A stretch of 64,000 bases of DNA from Austropuccinia psidii (GCA_023105745.1 JALGQZ010000013.1:19257105-19321104), one strand, 5' to 3'. Shown: positions 1-13,089, counted from the stretch's first letter. Notes: generated by a model from the letters alone, not told the origin. Numbers and translations are program-made.

Positions 1-697
1 AAAGTATAATTGTTGGTGTTTTCTATATGGATTATAAAGCTCTAAATTGGTACTGAAAGTTTCAGAAAGATTCATTAATAATGGTATTTTTAAGGAATTT
101 TTGAAGTTTTCACCTCATTTCTATGTAGAATTGCAAATAGCACTATATGGGTGGTTGCTATGAGGTCAATCAATGGATACTAGTCCAAAAAGGGTTTAAA
201 TTACTCCTTTGAGGCTTATCCATGGAAATTAATGAGGAATTTACATTGTAACAGGAGTCTAAGTTGCTCTTTACCTCCTTGGTACCTCAAAATAGCAGCT
301 TTTTTGCTATTTTCTTATGATATACTCAATTTCTGACTTGGTAACCAAGTTCCCAAAAGGTTTTATTTTACTAATTGGGCCAAGATCAGCCATGGATCCA
401 ATATTTGGATCTTTCCACGCCTCAGAGTTATCAGAATTTGGGTACCCTGGCTCTCTTTGATGTGTTTTGTTGCCCTTGACTATTTTTTACATCAAAAATA
501 GAAATTCAGGCTTCAAGTGAGATATCCACTATGGGTGTACCACAGGTGCATGTAAGAATACCATAATATCAAGTTCCAAAAACATATATAACAATATTCT
601 TAGTGTGTATGTAACATGGGATTTCTCACATTCCCATTATTTTGGCATGAAATTGAGAAACACAAAAATTTTTGCAGATCATTAAGTATGTTCCATA
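1..697. other. AT-rich gene-free flank
   Basis: No open frame of useful length and no recognisable repeat. The sequence is AT-rich and CpG-poor like most of the window outside 20179-40932. It ends at the target-site duplication of the LTR element that follows. Confidence 0.6.
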
Positions 698-702
698 TTA
701 CC

Positions 703-1289
703 TGTTAGCTGGCGCCTCTTTCGTGGCTTCCAGACTAAAGTATTATTAATTTAATAAACTAATTTGAAGTGGAATACTATTAATTTTAATTTAATAGACG
801 CGTCACTAATTTTATAACTATGTACTGTTGGTATTTAAGCTTCAACAATACTATAAATGGTAAAAGTGAATTTAATCACTTAAAAGGTGAGAGCGCTAAT
901 ATTTCTAAAATAAAATGTAAGTAATTTTAATTGTAAAAATATATTTGGTTAAGAGCTCTGAGGATTAATTCAAAGAGAATTAATCCTCTTTAAATGTTGT
1001 AATTACAAATTTGAAATCAAAACAATGTAAAGAATTCTGTTTTGAATGAAGAAATATTTGCTATGGTAACAGGAGAAAATGTAACAACAAAATTAATGAC
1101 ATAGTGGGAGCATATACTATGACACATTGAGTGATTAGTCATAGAAACAAGATTTAATTCATATTATAATAATATGAATTGAGGTATTTGAAATTTATAC
1201 AAAAGAAAGAAAGAAAATGAGACGAAAATTTAAAGAAAGTATTTGGAGTCTGTATAGCAGGTAAAGGTTTACAAGCTTGCAGGCTCACA
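703..1289 (-). repeat. LTR, plus-left copy (587 bp)
   Basis: Matches 2667-3249 base for base over most of its length, from CTGGCGCCTCTTTCG to GGCTCACA. It keeps a TG start and CA end. Read with the ORF on the minus strand this is the 3' LTR. Confidence 0.9.
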
Positions 1290-1327
1290 TTTGGTAATAC
1301 TAAAAAAAATAGTAAAAAAAAAATGAT

Positions 1328-2434
1328 TTATTTATAGTAAAATGTATAGCTTTGTTGTATTTTTTTGATGATTTTCTGTATATTTTTATCTGTATGATAA
1401 AAGTTGTTTCTGTCATTTATAGAGTAATTATAAAAAAATTCTAAAATTATCATTTCGTCTCTATTCAATATACCCTTACTGAGTTTTTCTTTTTGTAGTA
1501 TTTTTGTTATTGAAACAGATAGTCTACTAATATGATAATCTGAATTTAGTAGGTAGTAAATATCTGCTTTATTTTCAATGTAAGTGGTAATATTTTTCAA
1601 TGTGGTTGATACTCTTTCTTTTGTTGAAATAGGTTGATTGTTTATTTTTCTTTCGATGTAATTTAAAATTTTAATCAATATAGTTCCTTCTTCATTTACA
1701 GTAATAGCCGTATTAATCTTTGTTTCTTCTTTATTTTCATTAATAGTTATATCTATCGATGCAAGCTCTATTTTGTTGATACTGGAGCTAACGCGACTGG
1801 TAGGCGGTCGTGATTTTTCTTCTTTTATATTGTAGATCTCATTATTGTTAGCGTTGGGTTGATTACTACTTAAACATCTGTTGTTATTCGTCGTTGTTGT
1901 TCTTTTTTGAATACTTGGATTGCTATTTGTTTTGTTCGCGTCAATCTTTTTACTAAAATTCTTGAGTGTATTGGGCTTGCATACAGGGGAAAGAATTGAT
2001 TCTGATGAGAAGTTAACAGTTGTATTACCACTGAAAACTTCTGAATTGGTATTCTCCATGCAATCTGCTTCAGTCGATGACTTGCTGTATTTGCTACGTT
2101 GTGTTTTTTCTTGATTTTTACTACTATATTGAGATCCTGTAGGTTTAGTGGATCTCGAGCACAATTTATCAGTTGTTTTGGGACTTCTAGATTGAATCTT
2201 TGCTGTAGGAGACCGTGATAAACTATCATAACTACAAGATTTTCCTTGGAAATGGTCTTTTTTCCAGGCTTCCGACCGAGCTGTATGTTTCTTTTCCCGA
2301 CGACGAGAGGTAGAATGGCTTAAAGAATAGTTACTGGTCATCATCTTGGATAGATGACCAGTAACAATGCTTATGTCTTTCATGAACAAAGACAGGCGTT
2401 GAAAAGCTTCAATTTCAGGGGGGGCCATGGTCAT
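1328..2434 (-). CDS. Unrecognised ORF carried by the small LTR element; C-terminus helical, possibly TFIIS-N/LEDGF-like
   Basis: Open reading frame of 368 codons from ATG at 2434 to TAA at 1328-1330. An in-frame TTG lies 16 codons upstream, but ATG 2434 (or ATG 2428) is the better start. Residues 1-250 are low complexity, rich in Ser, Asn, Thr, Lys and Arg, with an RRREKK basic patch. Residues about 251-340 look like a compact helical domain (ILNYIERKI ... TTLKNITTYI ... SVSITKILQ ... MIILEFFYNY). Its spacing recalls the TFIIS N-terminal/LEDGF integrase-binding fold; this is a weak pattern impression with no alignment behind it. There is no nucleocapsid zinc knuckle, DSG protease, YxDD or DDE motif. 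An ORF this long in AT-rich DNA suggests selection or recent arrival. Confidence 0.6.
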   Translation of the reverse strand: MTMAPPEIEAFQRLSLFMKDISIVTGHLSKMMTSNYSLSHSTSRRREKKHTARSEAWKKDHFQGKSCSYDSLSRSPTAKIQSRSPKTTDKLCSRSTKPTGSQYSSKNQEKTQRSKYSKSSTEADCMENTNSEVFSGNTTVNFSSESILSPVCKPNTLKNFSKKIDANKTNSNPSIQKRTTTTNNNRCLSSNQPNANNNEIYNIKEEKSRPPTSRVSSSINKIELASIDITINENKEETKINTAITVNEEGTILIKILNYIERKINNQPISTKERVSTTLKNITTYIENKADIYYLLNSDYHISRLSVSITKILQKEKLSKGILNRDEMIILEFFYNYSINDRNNFYHTDKNIQKIIKKIQQSYTFYYK

Positions 2435-2666
2435 TGAAACTTGATTGTTGGTGTTGGAGGATGGTACTGATGGCTCCAACAAGATTTTGAGAAAAATAGC
2501 TTTGTTATTAAGTCTTCAAAGCTATAGAATAATAATAAAAATGAGAATCAGTATTATAACGTTGATTCTTGATTTTTGACGGAAGAGTCAGTTATAGAAA
2601 AACTATATATTATTAATTAGGTATTCCGACATCTAATTAATTTATTAGATGCAATTAATTAATTAA

Positions 2667-3249
2667 TGCTGGCGCCTCTTTCGTGGCTTCCGGACTAAAG
2701 TATTAGTAATTTAATAAACTAATTTGAAGTGGAATACTATTAATTTTAATTTAATAGACGCGTCACTAATTTTATAACTATGTACTGTTGGTATTTAAGC
2801 TTCAACAATACTATAAATGGTAAAAGTGAATTTAATCACTTAAAAGGTGAGAGCGCTAATATTTCTAAAATAAAATGTAAGTAATTTTAATTGTAAAAAT
2901 ATATTTGGTTAAGAGCTCTGAGGATTAATTCAAAGAGAATTAATCCTCTTTGAATGTTGTAATTACAAATTTGAAATCAAAACAATGTAAAGAATTCTGT
3001 TTTGAATGAAGAAAGATTTGCTATGGTAACAGGAGCAAATGTAACAACAAAATTGATGACATAGTGGGAGCATATACTACGACACATTGAGTGATTAGTC
3101 ATAGAAACAAGATTTAATTCATATTATAATAATATGAATTGAGGTATTTGAAATTTATACAAAAGAAAGAAAGAAAATGAGACGAAAATTTAAAGAAAGT
3201 ATTTGGAGTCTGTATAGCAGGTAAAGGTTTACAAGCTTGCAGGCTCACA
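2667..3249 (-). repeat. LTR, plus-right copy (583 bp)
   Basis: Direct repeat of 703-1289 without the 4-bp TTAG near its start. In ORF orientation this is the 5' LTR. It is followed by target duplication TTACC at 3250-3254. Confidence 0.9.
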
Positions 3250-3254
3250 TTACC

Positions 3255-6200
3255 ACCTCAAAGAGTTCATTTGACATTATTCACTCTATGGAGCTACCCT
3301 AGGTGAAATTTTGTTTAGAATCCAAATCTGGAAATAAATCCATAGATTTAATGACTCAATAAAGAGTGATTCATTTTTTCTGAAATCAAAAAAGATGAAC
3401 TTTGAATATATGCATGACTTATGGGTTATTCATAGTTAAGAATTTATTTTTAAGATAATTGTGGCCTATTTGGGTATTTAACATATACCTAAAGGCTCAC
3501 ACTGAGACTCTCAGGATATTTCTCCAAAAAAGACTTAGTTCAAATTGGAAATTCAAATTGACATATTATTGCATTTGTTGGGTTGATCTGAAGGTAAAAT
3601 TGTTTATTTAACGTAAAAATAGTACCCAAAATCCTCCAATTTGTGTTTCTTTTCTCAATAGAAGATGTAAATAATCCATTATATCTACTCATGGGATGAA
3701 ATCTGATGAAAATCTGAGGTATGCTTATGTATATGATCATTTGAAGCTATATTGATAGATTTCAGTCTATGAAGTCTTATATTTTTAACACAAGATATAA
3801 CAAAAATTCCTATGTTTTTTTAGTACATTGAGCTCCATTGATTTTCAGAAAACTTGGCTCAGCCTCAAAAAGCTATCTCTGGCTACTTTATTTGATCATC
3901 AGTCCAAAATCTATTTTACTTTTGGATCAGTTAAATCAAATATTAATATCTTCTCATATATAGTCCAATAGGAAATTACATCACAAATTTGTGCAATAAG
4001 GCTTTCTTCAGAAAATGTTTTTTTTGGAGAGGAAATATGTTGGATATATCTTGTGTTCTCCCATACAAAATACATCCATTTTCCGGTTCAGGGCATCAGT
4101 GTTAGATTTTCTTTGCCTGCTTGCGAGCTTGGAGTAACTCCCTATACGATTTTGATTTCTGATATTATCAGAGTAAAAGATATGTTTTTTCTCAACAGGG
4201 GAAAGCTAGTGTCATGTTCCATTATCAAAATGTAAGTCACTATGAAGGGTTTTTAGAAAAATGCATATAAAGCTTATAATTACCATGAAAACCTTCAAGA
4301 CTGAATTCTTTTCAAAAATCAAAAACACCTACAGCTCCAACAAATTCTTTGATAATTTGAGTATGATCTCTCACTCTGCATTGTATTAATAAGTCAATTG
4401 GTTTAAGATTCATTTCTAACAGTTTTCAATTCTGAAATAGGTCACCAATAGATTTACTAAATAGAAAGACTATATTTGAGTCTCAACCAGAACCTTTTTT
4501 CTCATATTTACTTATAATATCTCAACAATGATCAAATTTACCAGATCATCAGTTTTATTTTAAGCAAATTTAACTTTATAAAACTGATCATAATCAATAA
4601 ATGGTATACATTATTCTTTTAACTGAGAAGGGAAGAGAGATATATGAAGAGTCTAAGATAAAATATCCACTAAGAACTATCTTTCAATTAGAGATATTAT
4701 TCAATAGAGCTATTCTAATCCATATCCAAGATACAAAACCTATGAGGACCAATAGTAAATAAGCTCGCCAAATATAAGATTTGGCATAAAAAAAAACTGT
4801 GAATACTCATGAATATTAATATCACTAGAAATAGTAGCCAACCAAGAGATGTGAGTTTGGAAAGGGCATAAAAAGATATAGTATATTTACAGTATAATTT
4901 TAAGTGTGCTCAGCATAAACCTTAATTCTCACCTTACATCTAAAATCTAAAAAAAGAGGCTGAACCCCTTGAAATGGGAATTCAAATTGAATCTTCCAAA
5001 CAGGGCTATCCAATGGTACTAGCCAAGTTGAGCTAGCCCCAAAACTATGGAGGTTATGGCAAAAATAAGGTAAAATAAGGGTGAATAAAATATTCACCTC
5101 TCATCCAATTTCTACAGTTTTAGTGTTAGATACTCACAGTGGGGTGTCTTTGGAAAGTGAAAAATAAATTTTGAGGTGAATATCTTAAACACTGATGAAG
5201 GCTTAGTGGCTTTAAGGTCAAAATCACATATTTAGAGCAATACAGCTTTGGTTTGGGATACTTTCCCCTGAATATGATTATGAGGTGTCAAATAGACAAA
5301 GAGGATTGTTTATACTTCCATGGATAATAGCTAAGTAAAATACAGGGGTCCATACAGGTTCTAGACAGCTTCTGTCAGAAGCACCAGAACACACCTATAA
5401 ACTCCATTAATAAAATATTTCACCTTGTATAGGGTAAAAATGACAAATTGTGGTTCTAAAACCACATTTACATCCAATACCAGAATGTATTAAGTGTTTA
5501 GAGCCACAAACAAGCCAAAAGTAGTGAAACATTCCACTCTTTGCGCATGTGCAGAGGTAAATGACCTCACACTACCCCAGAGCAAGATAAAAGGTGGCCT
5601 TTCCTCACCAGAAGGCCAATCCATCATCCTGTTCTCAATATTTCTATCTGGTATAGCTTCTTAAAGAAGTCGTACCCTTAGAATTGAACAGGTATAATTA
5701 TAATTTTAATTATTGTAGGGTTTCTTAATTTAAACCAACAGATAAACATTGCACCCAGGGCTATTAATAGCACCTAACATCACTAAACTCTTTTATTATA
5801 GCCCTTTTAACCATCTACTAACTTAATTATCATCATTATTTTAGTTTCACACTCACAGTTGAAGCTTTTATTTATCATTTAACAGCTATATCATAGTGCT
5901 ACCCTGACACTAACAGCATAAGAGTCATTAGGAATCCAAAGTAACTTGGAGATTCAAAGAGACTTCAAATACCCCCCAATCAGGTATTATCTCATATTAT
6001 TTCTGAATTATTTATGTATGATCTCATATTGATTACAGATACAAGCGAAATTATTCAGTATTTCAACTATGAAATGTTATTTACTCTTTCCTTCAGGACA
6101 ATCACCATGAGAAAATTGGCTACACCTGTCAGCAAGTACACCATTTGGACTTCAGCTTGCACACAGCTCAGCCTGAGCTTTTACTGCTCTTCTGAAATGA

Positions 6201-8752
6201 GTTGATCCATGACTATCTCTGTTTGTAAAAATTGTTATTCCTTCTCAGCCACAAGAAGATTGTGGAAATATCAAGAAAAGATGATAATACCTTTGTGTAT
6301 TACTTACCTAATTTGAGCCACATTCTTATTTCAGCTTTGAAACTCCAGAATTTAAAAAATTCTTATGTTTTCAGATGTTTGATGAAAACACCAATTCTCA
6401 AATTAGATTTCCTGGTTTTTTCGTTGTAAATAGGTATATCTAAATATTAAAATTCTCCATTGAACATAACTAAGGTTTGTGACTTGAGAATAGAAAAAGA
6501 AAAATACAAGAAACTTACAACTTTGATAATGAATTGTCTTGAAGACTACTACCAGATGGTAAATGTCTCCATGAAAAAAAAGTTCATCATAGATCTATAA
6601 AGTTTTTGAAGAGTATTGAAGGTCTGAATCTAATCCTTTTATCTGGCTCCATTGACTAAATTGTATTAAGAAATTAGCAAAGTTTGGTACACAGTTTCAA
6701 ATATTTAAGGGAAATAATATTGAAATGACCAACCTCAAATGTGATAATTCAAGTTATTCAAAGCTTAAACATTAATGTAAATGATGTTCACCTTTAATTT
6801 TGATCTTTCATGAATAAACTAAATACATATTATATCATTTAGCTTCTTATTTTTGAGTATTTCAAATCTAAAAATCAGCAATTAGTCTCCTAGGCTGCCT
6901 TTGGGATTGTTACTTTTCTCCTTCCATTTTTCTGCCTCTAACCATCTTTATCCGCTTCCACATTCAATCCTTCACTCTATTTTAGTTTGATAACAATATT
7001 GAAAATCATTTAGCTCTTAATATTATAGAGGTATCATAAGCCTGAAAGTAGAACAAAAATATTTCCTATACAGTTTAAAATGGACATCCCAGCTATATTA
7101 GATATTCAATTATTTCTTATTTCCCTCATTTTATCGCACTTTTTATTATTCTCCTTCAATTGATAATCACAAGCTCTAAATTCTTCATTTTATAAAAAGC
7201 GTTGTTTCATTAGAATCATATTACATTTTTAATATTGTATATATTTGTCTACTTGAAGAACTATTTTGACTTTTAAATTGCAGATTTCTAAGGATATAAA
7301 TTGTGATGTCAAAAAATTTAATTCAAGAACAGAATTTTGGGAGAAAGTAGAAAGTGAAAGCAGAAATTCAATCAATATTGAACAATGAAAACATGAGAAA
7401 AGGTTTGAACAGTAAAAAATTTGAGCTTATTTGTTAAAATTGATAAGAAAATGGATTGAGTTTGATTTTTTTCTATTGGTATTTATAAAATAATGTAAAC
7501 TTTCATTTATCTATTTTTTGGGAATGTTAAATTTCAAATAAACGTGTATTTAAAAATAGGTATTAAATTATTTAAATCTGAAAATCAGGTTAAATGAAAA
7601 TATCTTTACCTTCTTTATTCAAATTGGATAATAAATTTTACATAATTAGATGTATATATTCAATCTAATTGAATATTTTATCACTTCCTTGACAGCTTTC
7701 AAATCAAAACAATTTTATAAATCATCTTGTTTTAGGTTTTTTCAAATCTGCATAAATTGAAGGAATGAATTGGAATAAGGAAATATGCTTCCCAAGAACG
7801 TTTGGAAATTCCAGAACATCATAAAAACGCTATGAGGAGAATTATCTATTTCTAAATTTTAATCAATTATATTAATGAAATCATTATTTCACCATAATTT
7901 TTTTATTTTATACAATTCAGTTTAATAGGAATGTGTTCAGTCAAAAGAGTATGGCTGTCATGACATCTATTAAGCCATAAGCTGAATTCTATTATTCTCT
8001 TGATTTGTCTCCTTAAATATGTATATGAAGGATTTGAAAAGGCTCTGATGTTCTGATTGAGGTTCTTGAATTTTAAAATCTGGGAATGAGTTAAATTATC
8101 AAAAATTAAGTTAATAAATAATCACATTATTTTGAATGTTTCAAACCTGTATCTCTCTTATATAGCTTATTGATTGATACCTCATATATGCTATTGAGCA
8201 TTTGGAAATTCCTTGGATGTGATGATGAAAATACAGAATACTTCAGCCACTGGGAAAGATTCAAGTGATTTTTTAACACACAATAGTCAATTCAAAAATG
8301 CTCTTCTGAGAAGTAAAGCTCAAAAAGATGGGGGAATCACCAAAATACATTTTCAGTAATTCAGTTTTGAGCCATCAATTTGATGTGAAACAAAAAAAAT
8401 TCATATCTCAACAAAAGATGTGTTTTGCACTTGGCTAGAAATCAATTGGTTTTTTGGTTCATGATAATACAGAAGTTGGTTTATGAAACTTTATATTCCT
8501 CTACAATGTATAAGAAAAATAATTCATTTTTCATTTAAAAAGGACTCAATTATCACAAAATTTCATCTTATAAAGGACTTAATAATGTTAATCAAAGAAT
8601 ATCTTTATGATTATCCAAAAGTATCTGAGATTTTCTAACTATGATCATATTTAGAAAGGTCAATAGCTGAACTGAGAGGAAATGGATCTTTTTCATGTTT
8701 ATTAGTTACTAGGGATTGGTTCCAGCAGAATGTAGGTATCAGGGGTAGGACT
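3255..8752. other. 5.5-kb AT-rich region without supported genes
   Basis: Only short chance ORFs (60-66 codons), with no family motifs and no flanking repeats. A GC-richer patch at about 5550-5690 with a TATA-like AGATAAAAGG could be an old LTR fragment, but I found no partner copy. The rest looks like decayed intergenic or transposon DNA. Confidence 0.5.
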
Positions 8753-9710
8753 TCAAGCCTTGGAATCAGGATCATCCAATGCTTCCTGAATAATCATCAA
8801 TATTTGTTGAGTAGTGTAAAATGAGTTTTTAAAAGAATTTGTATAAATGTTTGATGACAGTGATGGGAATGATGGACTTTGTGTTGGCTTTGTTCCTTCA
8901 CTTTGGTTGTATTTAACACTTCTTTCAGCGTTGTTTGTATTTTTAACTTCATATAGGAAGCTTAAATAATGGGAATTGAAGTTACATGAAATCAGCTTGC
9001 ATGCCACAGTCCTCCACTGAAGTATTGTTGAAGAATACTTTCCCTCAGGATCCTCTTCAGTATCAGAGCAAAAGTCAGCAGAGGGAAGAATTTTTGAGGT
9101 TATTTCTTTTCCAAGGTACCTTTTTGATGTTAATACTTTATGTTTAAATACCTTCCAGATGTTTGGATCAGCCATAATTTCCTTGCCAATATTCCTATTC
9201 CTATTGGATAATTACATACCTGTGATCTTATATGAGGCTTCGTCCTTGTCCTCCACGGTATTTTTGGCTTCCTAAAATTTTCTTTTTTTCCTCTTGCCAT
9301 ATTTCTGAAATTCTGATTACTGTATCATGGTGGCATTGGGATGGATCAAGGGAACAATTTTTGAAAGATCCTATATTAATTGCATGAAGGCAGTGCTTTT
9401 TGATAACTCCAAGTATTGTATTGTCCAATGTTGTGATGGGTTTTATTTTCAGTTGAAAAGAAACATATTTAATTCCATAGTTGAAGAGCTCAGAAGTTCA
9501 TTGATGTTTGTGCATCCCTGGAATTCCCTTTCTTCCTTCATAATAACTTGTATCTGAAAGTGTTATCTCAAAGAAAGCTTTATTTGAAACTAGTTCTTCA
9601 GTATTTGGCTCAAATAAATTGTAGATATGTTGCTCTGAAGGTGGTTCTGGTAATGGAGATCCATAAGGGGAAATTTCAAGGATGTTTTTAATGAAATCCC
9701 TTGGGCACAC
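8753..9710 (-). pseudogene. Broken gene of unknown family
   Basis: Coherent protein-like sequence runs on the minus strand from about 9710 to 8753 but is interrupted. The frame 9710-9228 is open except for one TGA (9498-9500); it starts CPRDFIKNILEISPYG and continues through ITTLDNTILGVIKK. The frame then changes near 9290-9180 (frameshift, or a short intron with donor GTATGT near 9200) and continues as a 140-codon stretch beginning MADPNIWKVFKHKVL and ending at 8753. I do not recognise the family. Nothing around it shows a promoter or element ends. It could be a transposon accessory gene or a host gene relic. Confidence 0.45.
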
Positions 9711-10303
9711 AGGTAGATTTTATCATTTTAGCTTGGAAGGTACATGGAAACCTTGTTGTTTATTCTTCTAGTTGAGCTGGGGAATTTGGTATGATGAACT
9801 ATTATATTTAGAATTCTCAAAAGTATCAAAGGAGTTTTTGGAAATGATTGGTGAGTGGAATTTTGAGAGAAACTTGTATGTTAATTTTACTTTTGTTCTT
9901 ATTGGAAGCCTATTATTATGAAAAATGGGTTGCAAATTTTATTTAATCTAAATTTATTATAGTGGTGGGTAAATATTTGGGATTAATGGATTTTATTTGG
10001 CCTTTCTTAGCTAAACTCTTGGGAAGGGTTTTGGAAATTTTTAATCAATTTGGAAATACTTTCAAGAACTTGCTATTGAGTCTTTGATACTCATTTCATT
10101 CTTTGTAATTACTATTTATGATACAGCAAAGCAGATTTTATTCAAAAGACAACTTTCAATCATCCTATATCAAGATAATAACACCAGTTTACACATGATA
10201 AAATTACTTTTTAGAGCTAGAGGGGTTACACCCAAAGTCTTTGACACTAACCCTTGATATTTTTCCTAGTAAGGGGTGCATTGAATTTACAATAGGGCCT
10301 TTT
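9711..10303. other. Short AT-rich spacer
   Basis: No ORF or repeat supported. It ends with the TSD CTTTT (10299-10303) of the Gypsy element that starts at 10304. Confidence 0.5.
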
Positions 10304-10980
10304 TTCACAGTGGCTCTTCTAATGGAAGAGGGCCTGTAACTCAGAAAACTGGGACTTACTTAGGGAGGGCTCAATATATGGTAAAAGGAAAACACATTTA
10401 AGGGTGTTATAAATGAAATTGCTAAATAAATCTTTCAGAATGGAAAGAGATGGGTTAATAAGGATATGGCCACCCAACTCATAATTTACAGGCAAAGAAA
10501 GAAAATGCAAAGACTAACTTAAAATTAATAAATATGTTTCCCAAAATAAGGATAAGAATATTCATAAAATGATAAATAAACTAAATTAATTAACTGGGGG
10601 AAGTCCCCAAGGGGGGAAAGAGAGGCTGGTAGATGTGAGAATCACCATCCCTGATCCAGACAGAGAATTTTCATGAGAATGACTGATGGTTGAATTGAAT
10701 CTGGTCAATACAGGTCCTGGATGGCTGTAAAAGTTCTGTTCAAGGGGTGTGGTTGTCTTGAGTGATCATACAGTTTCAGGATGGTGTAGCCAAACTGTAT
10801 TGGGTAATTCCAACCTGTACAGAAGCTTACAGGCTGCATTGGTGAACCAGACTGTATGTATGTTTCAGAAAGGAAGATTTCTGAAACTGCATGCTGATAC
10901 AAACAGTGGTTTTTATGGTTTTGAGGTGTCTGAGTGGGTGTAAGTATGAATACCCTTACCCCTGGCTAGTGGTTGTTATA
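10304..10980 (-). repeat. 3' LTR of Gypsy element 1
   Basis: Shares long blocks with 19508-20178 (GAAGAGGGCCTGTAACTCAG, TAATAAGGATATGGCCACCC, GTAGATGTGAGAATCACCA). Its last part (10910-10980) matches 40936-41007. The terminal TG has become T at 10304 and the CA end reads TA at 10980. Confidence 0.85.
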
Positions 10981-12354
10981 GGATGCCCCTCTGGAAACGG
11001 ATGGGCTCCTGAATACCATAATACCCTGCCACTGTTGAGTGGCATCTCAATATGGCCACATTTCTTTCAAAAACTTCTTTTCAATTTCATGTTTCCTCTT
11101 GACCATTATCCTGAAATTCCAACCTTCTCTTCTGTGTTAAACTTGCACTGATTTATCTTCCCCCTTTTTTTACATTTATGAAGTCTTCTTCCAACTTTTT
11201 AAATGTGATTTGCTTGAATTGAGTCAGTATATTCTTTTCATTGCATGGCCCTAGAATGTATCATAAAAAGAATTCTATTGAGCTGTTCTTCTCAAAAAAT
11301 GATGGCCAATGAGCATATCAACATAGACCCATTGTGATTTGGCCAATTTGATGTTTTGAGTCCCTTCTTGCCTTTAATGAAAGTCTCAAAGCCCCAAAGT
11401 AGGAGTGTTGTCCCCACTATTGTCGAAAAAAAACCCAAAAATGGCCTTGAGGCCATTTTGGGTCTTGGCCATCATCATGGCCAATTTTGAAGTTGTTGGT
11501 TTAAGGCCATTTTTGGCCTGTTGTGGTTGTATGGTCCGCGGGCCATAGACTAAATGCCGTGGTTCACGGTTGGTGGTCCATGGAGGCTATTGGAGGCACC
11601 CTGGGCCCAAATATTCTGGCGTTCCATGGGGTCCATGCGACCAAACTTGTGGCCCACAGAAGAATCTTTCACCACATGGCCTGGGCCCATTGAGAGGGTC
11701 CAGGAACATCAAGAACCTGACCTCCCTAAAGTTGAAGGGGAGGTCCTGGGTAGCTATTTAAATGCAAGAGAACCAGGATCTTCAGTTTTTTGAGGACTTT
11801 GAGGGGTGGGCCATAATTGAGGTATGGCCCACTGCCTTGATTTGTTTTTTCACACTTGAAGTGCAATATTCTGACATGTTGAATTCTTCTTCTTGCATAA
11901 ATCTTTGTGAATGATTTCCAAACTTACGGAGCTCACTGAATATTCTTCCTCTGGGCTGCCAACTTATGTGCTTTGTGGTTCTGGCATCCTCAGTTGATTG
12001 GCTTTGCCCTGGTCAATGTCTTCTTCTAGCTACTTTTATCCTGCCCAAACCTATGATGGTTCTAAAGCAGTTGAAGTTCTTGATCCTGCTTGTACCAAGT
12101 CTTTTTCCAAAAGAAAAGATTTTTTTCAAAATTAAAATACAAGGTCCTCAGAGTTCCACTTTTGCTTTTTTGGGAAGAAGCCATGTCATTGTACTGGACC
12201 ATTGGCTTCCAATGTCAGAAGACCTTTATGGAGCAAAAAGGATGGACCTTTTGGGAAAGAGTTTTCAGGGTATTTGAATTGTGAGTCTGATGAATTTCTT
12301 GATTGAATTGAATGCTGAAAACTTGATATAGTCACTGGTTGTAGGCAAAGGGAT
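10981..12354. other. 3' internal region of Gypsy element 1
   Basis: Sequence between the 3' LTR and the antisense pseudogene. Plus-strand open stretches occur at 11554-11793 and 11966-12277 in G/C-richer DNA full of GGCC words. They may be upstream exons or leader of the antisense gene at 12355, but I cannot show a splice structure. Confidence 0.35.
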
Positions 12355-13089
12355 GTGACGAGGTGGACTAATGTTGGACAGCCCATCCCAGTTTGTGGTG
12401 GGCCAATCTATTCCAGCTCTGAAGTCCCCATATCCAGGATCAATACTGAAGGTGTTGTGAAGAGAATAAGACAAATTTCCAATTGCCCACCTGATCCAGA
12501 TGCTGAATGTAGTGATGAATTGCATGACAAAGAAGTTGAGGTGGTTCATAATTCCATTGTCCATCTATCCAGTGGTTCCCTTTCTCATCCTCCTGCCAAA
12601 AGATTGCAAAATTGCAGAACTTTCCAAATAACTCTTTCTACCATTCCCACTTTTCTTCCTCCTGCTTCAACAAGTTCTTCCACTGCAAGGCCTGCCTTGA
12701 TTCCAGCAGTAAGACAATCCCCCATCCCTCTGTCAAGGAGTTACCCCATATTCATTTCTCAACAATGACAACCTGTGCCCAGATCCAGTAGAAGAAGAGA
12801 AGAACTTTCCCATTTTCCTTTTCCTTCCGCCCAAGCTATTCAACAAAGAGAATTTTGGGCCATCCAAGTTAAAAGAGAAGACCCAAATACAAAAAGTAAA
12901 AATTAAGATTCTCTGGACAGGTTGTTTAGAAGGTTTGATAGGAATAGTAGGGAGTTGATTGAGTATGCTAATGATAGGACTGTTCCTGGGACTGCCTCTG
13001 ATAAAATGCCTGAAACGTTTGCTTGGTATGCAGCAGAGCTGATCAATTATTTCAAGAGAGCTTTTGATCATTTGGGTAGAGATAACTAG
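12355..13089 (+). pseudogene. Antisense ORF carried by Gypsy element 1, inactivated without frameshift
   Basis: One reading frame of 245 codons (stop included) runs on the strand opposite to gag-pol. It begins with GTG at 12355 where an ATG would be expected (MTRWTNVGQPIPVCGG), passes an in-frame TGA at 12766-12768 and a TAA just before GATTCTCTGGAC near 12930, and ends at TAG 13087-13089. The middle is Pro/Ser/Thr-rich (LPPASTSSSTARPALIP). The C-terminal part is more conserved-looking (RLFRRFDRNSRELIEYAND, then AWYAAELIN). The TGA could be a CGA decayed at CpG. I recall similar proteins as abundant rust hypothetical proteins; function unknown. Absence of indels shows the frame was maintained until recently. 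Confidence 0.6.

Larger units (their letters stand above)
703..3249 (-). mobile_element. Small LTR retroelement with a single non-gag/pol ORF
   Basis: Two nearly identical direct repeats, 703-1289 and 2667-3249, flank a 1.38-kb interior. The outer ends read TG at 703 and CA at 3249. The five bases before (698-702) and after (3250-3254) are both TTACC, a clean 5-bp target duplication, so insertion was by an integrase-type LTR mechanism. Orientation follows the reverse-strand ORF at 1328-2434. There is no gag, protease, reverse transcriptase, RNase H or integrase, so the element must borrow machinery. I see no convincing primer-binding site or polypurine tract. The LTRs differ only at scattered bases and one 4-bp indel (TTAG near 705), so it is fairly young. 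Confidence 0.85.

Noticed and set aside
708..720. TGGCGCC as a tRNA primer-binding site
   Set aside because: The motif lies inside both LTR copies (711 and 2671), so it cannot be the site that follows the 5' LTR.
5365..5900. Possible solo LTR with TATA-like box
   Set aside because: No second copy, no TG/CA ends with a target duplication could be found.
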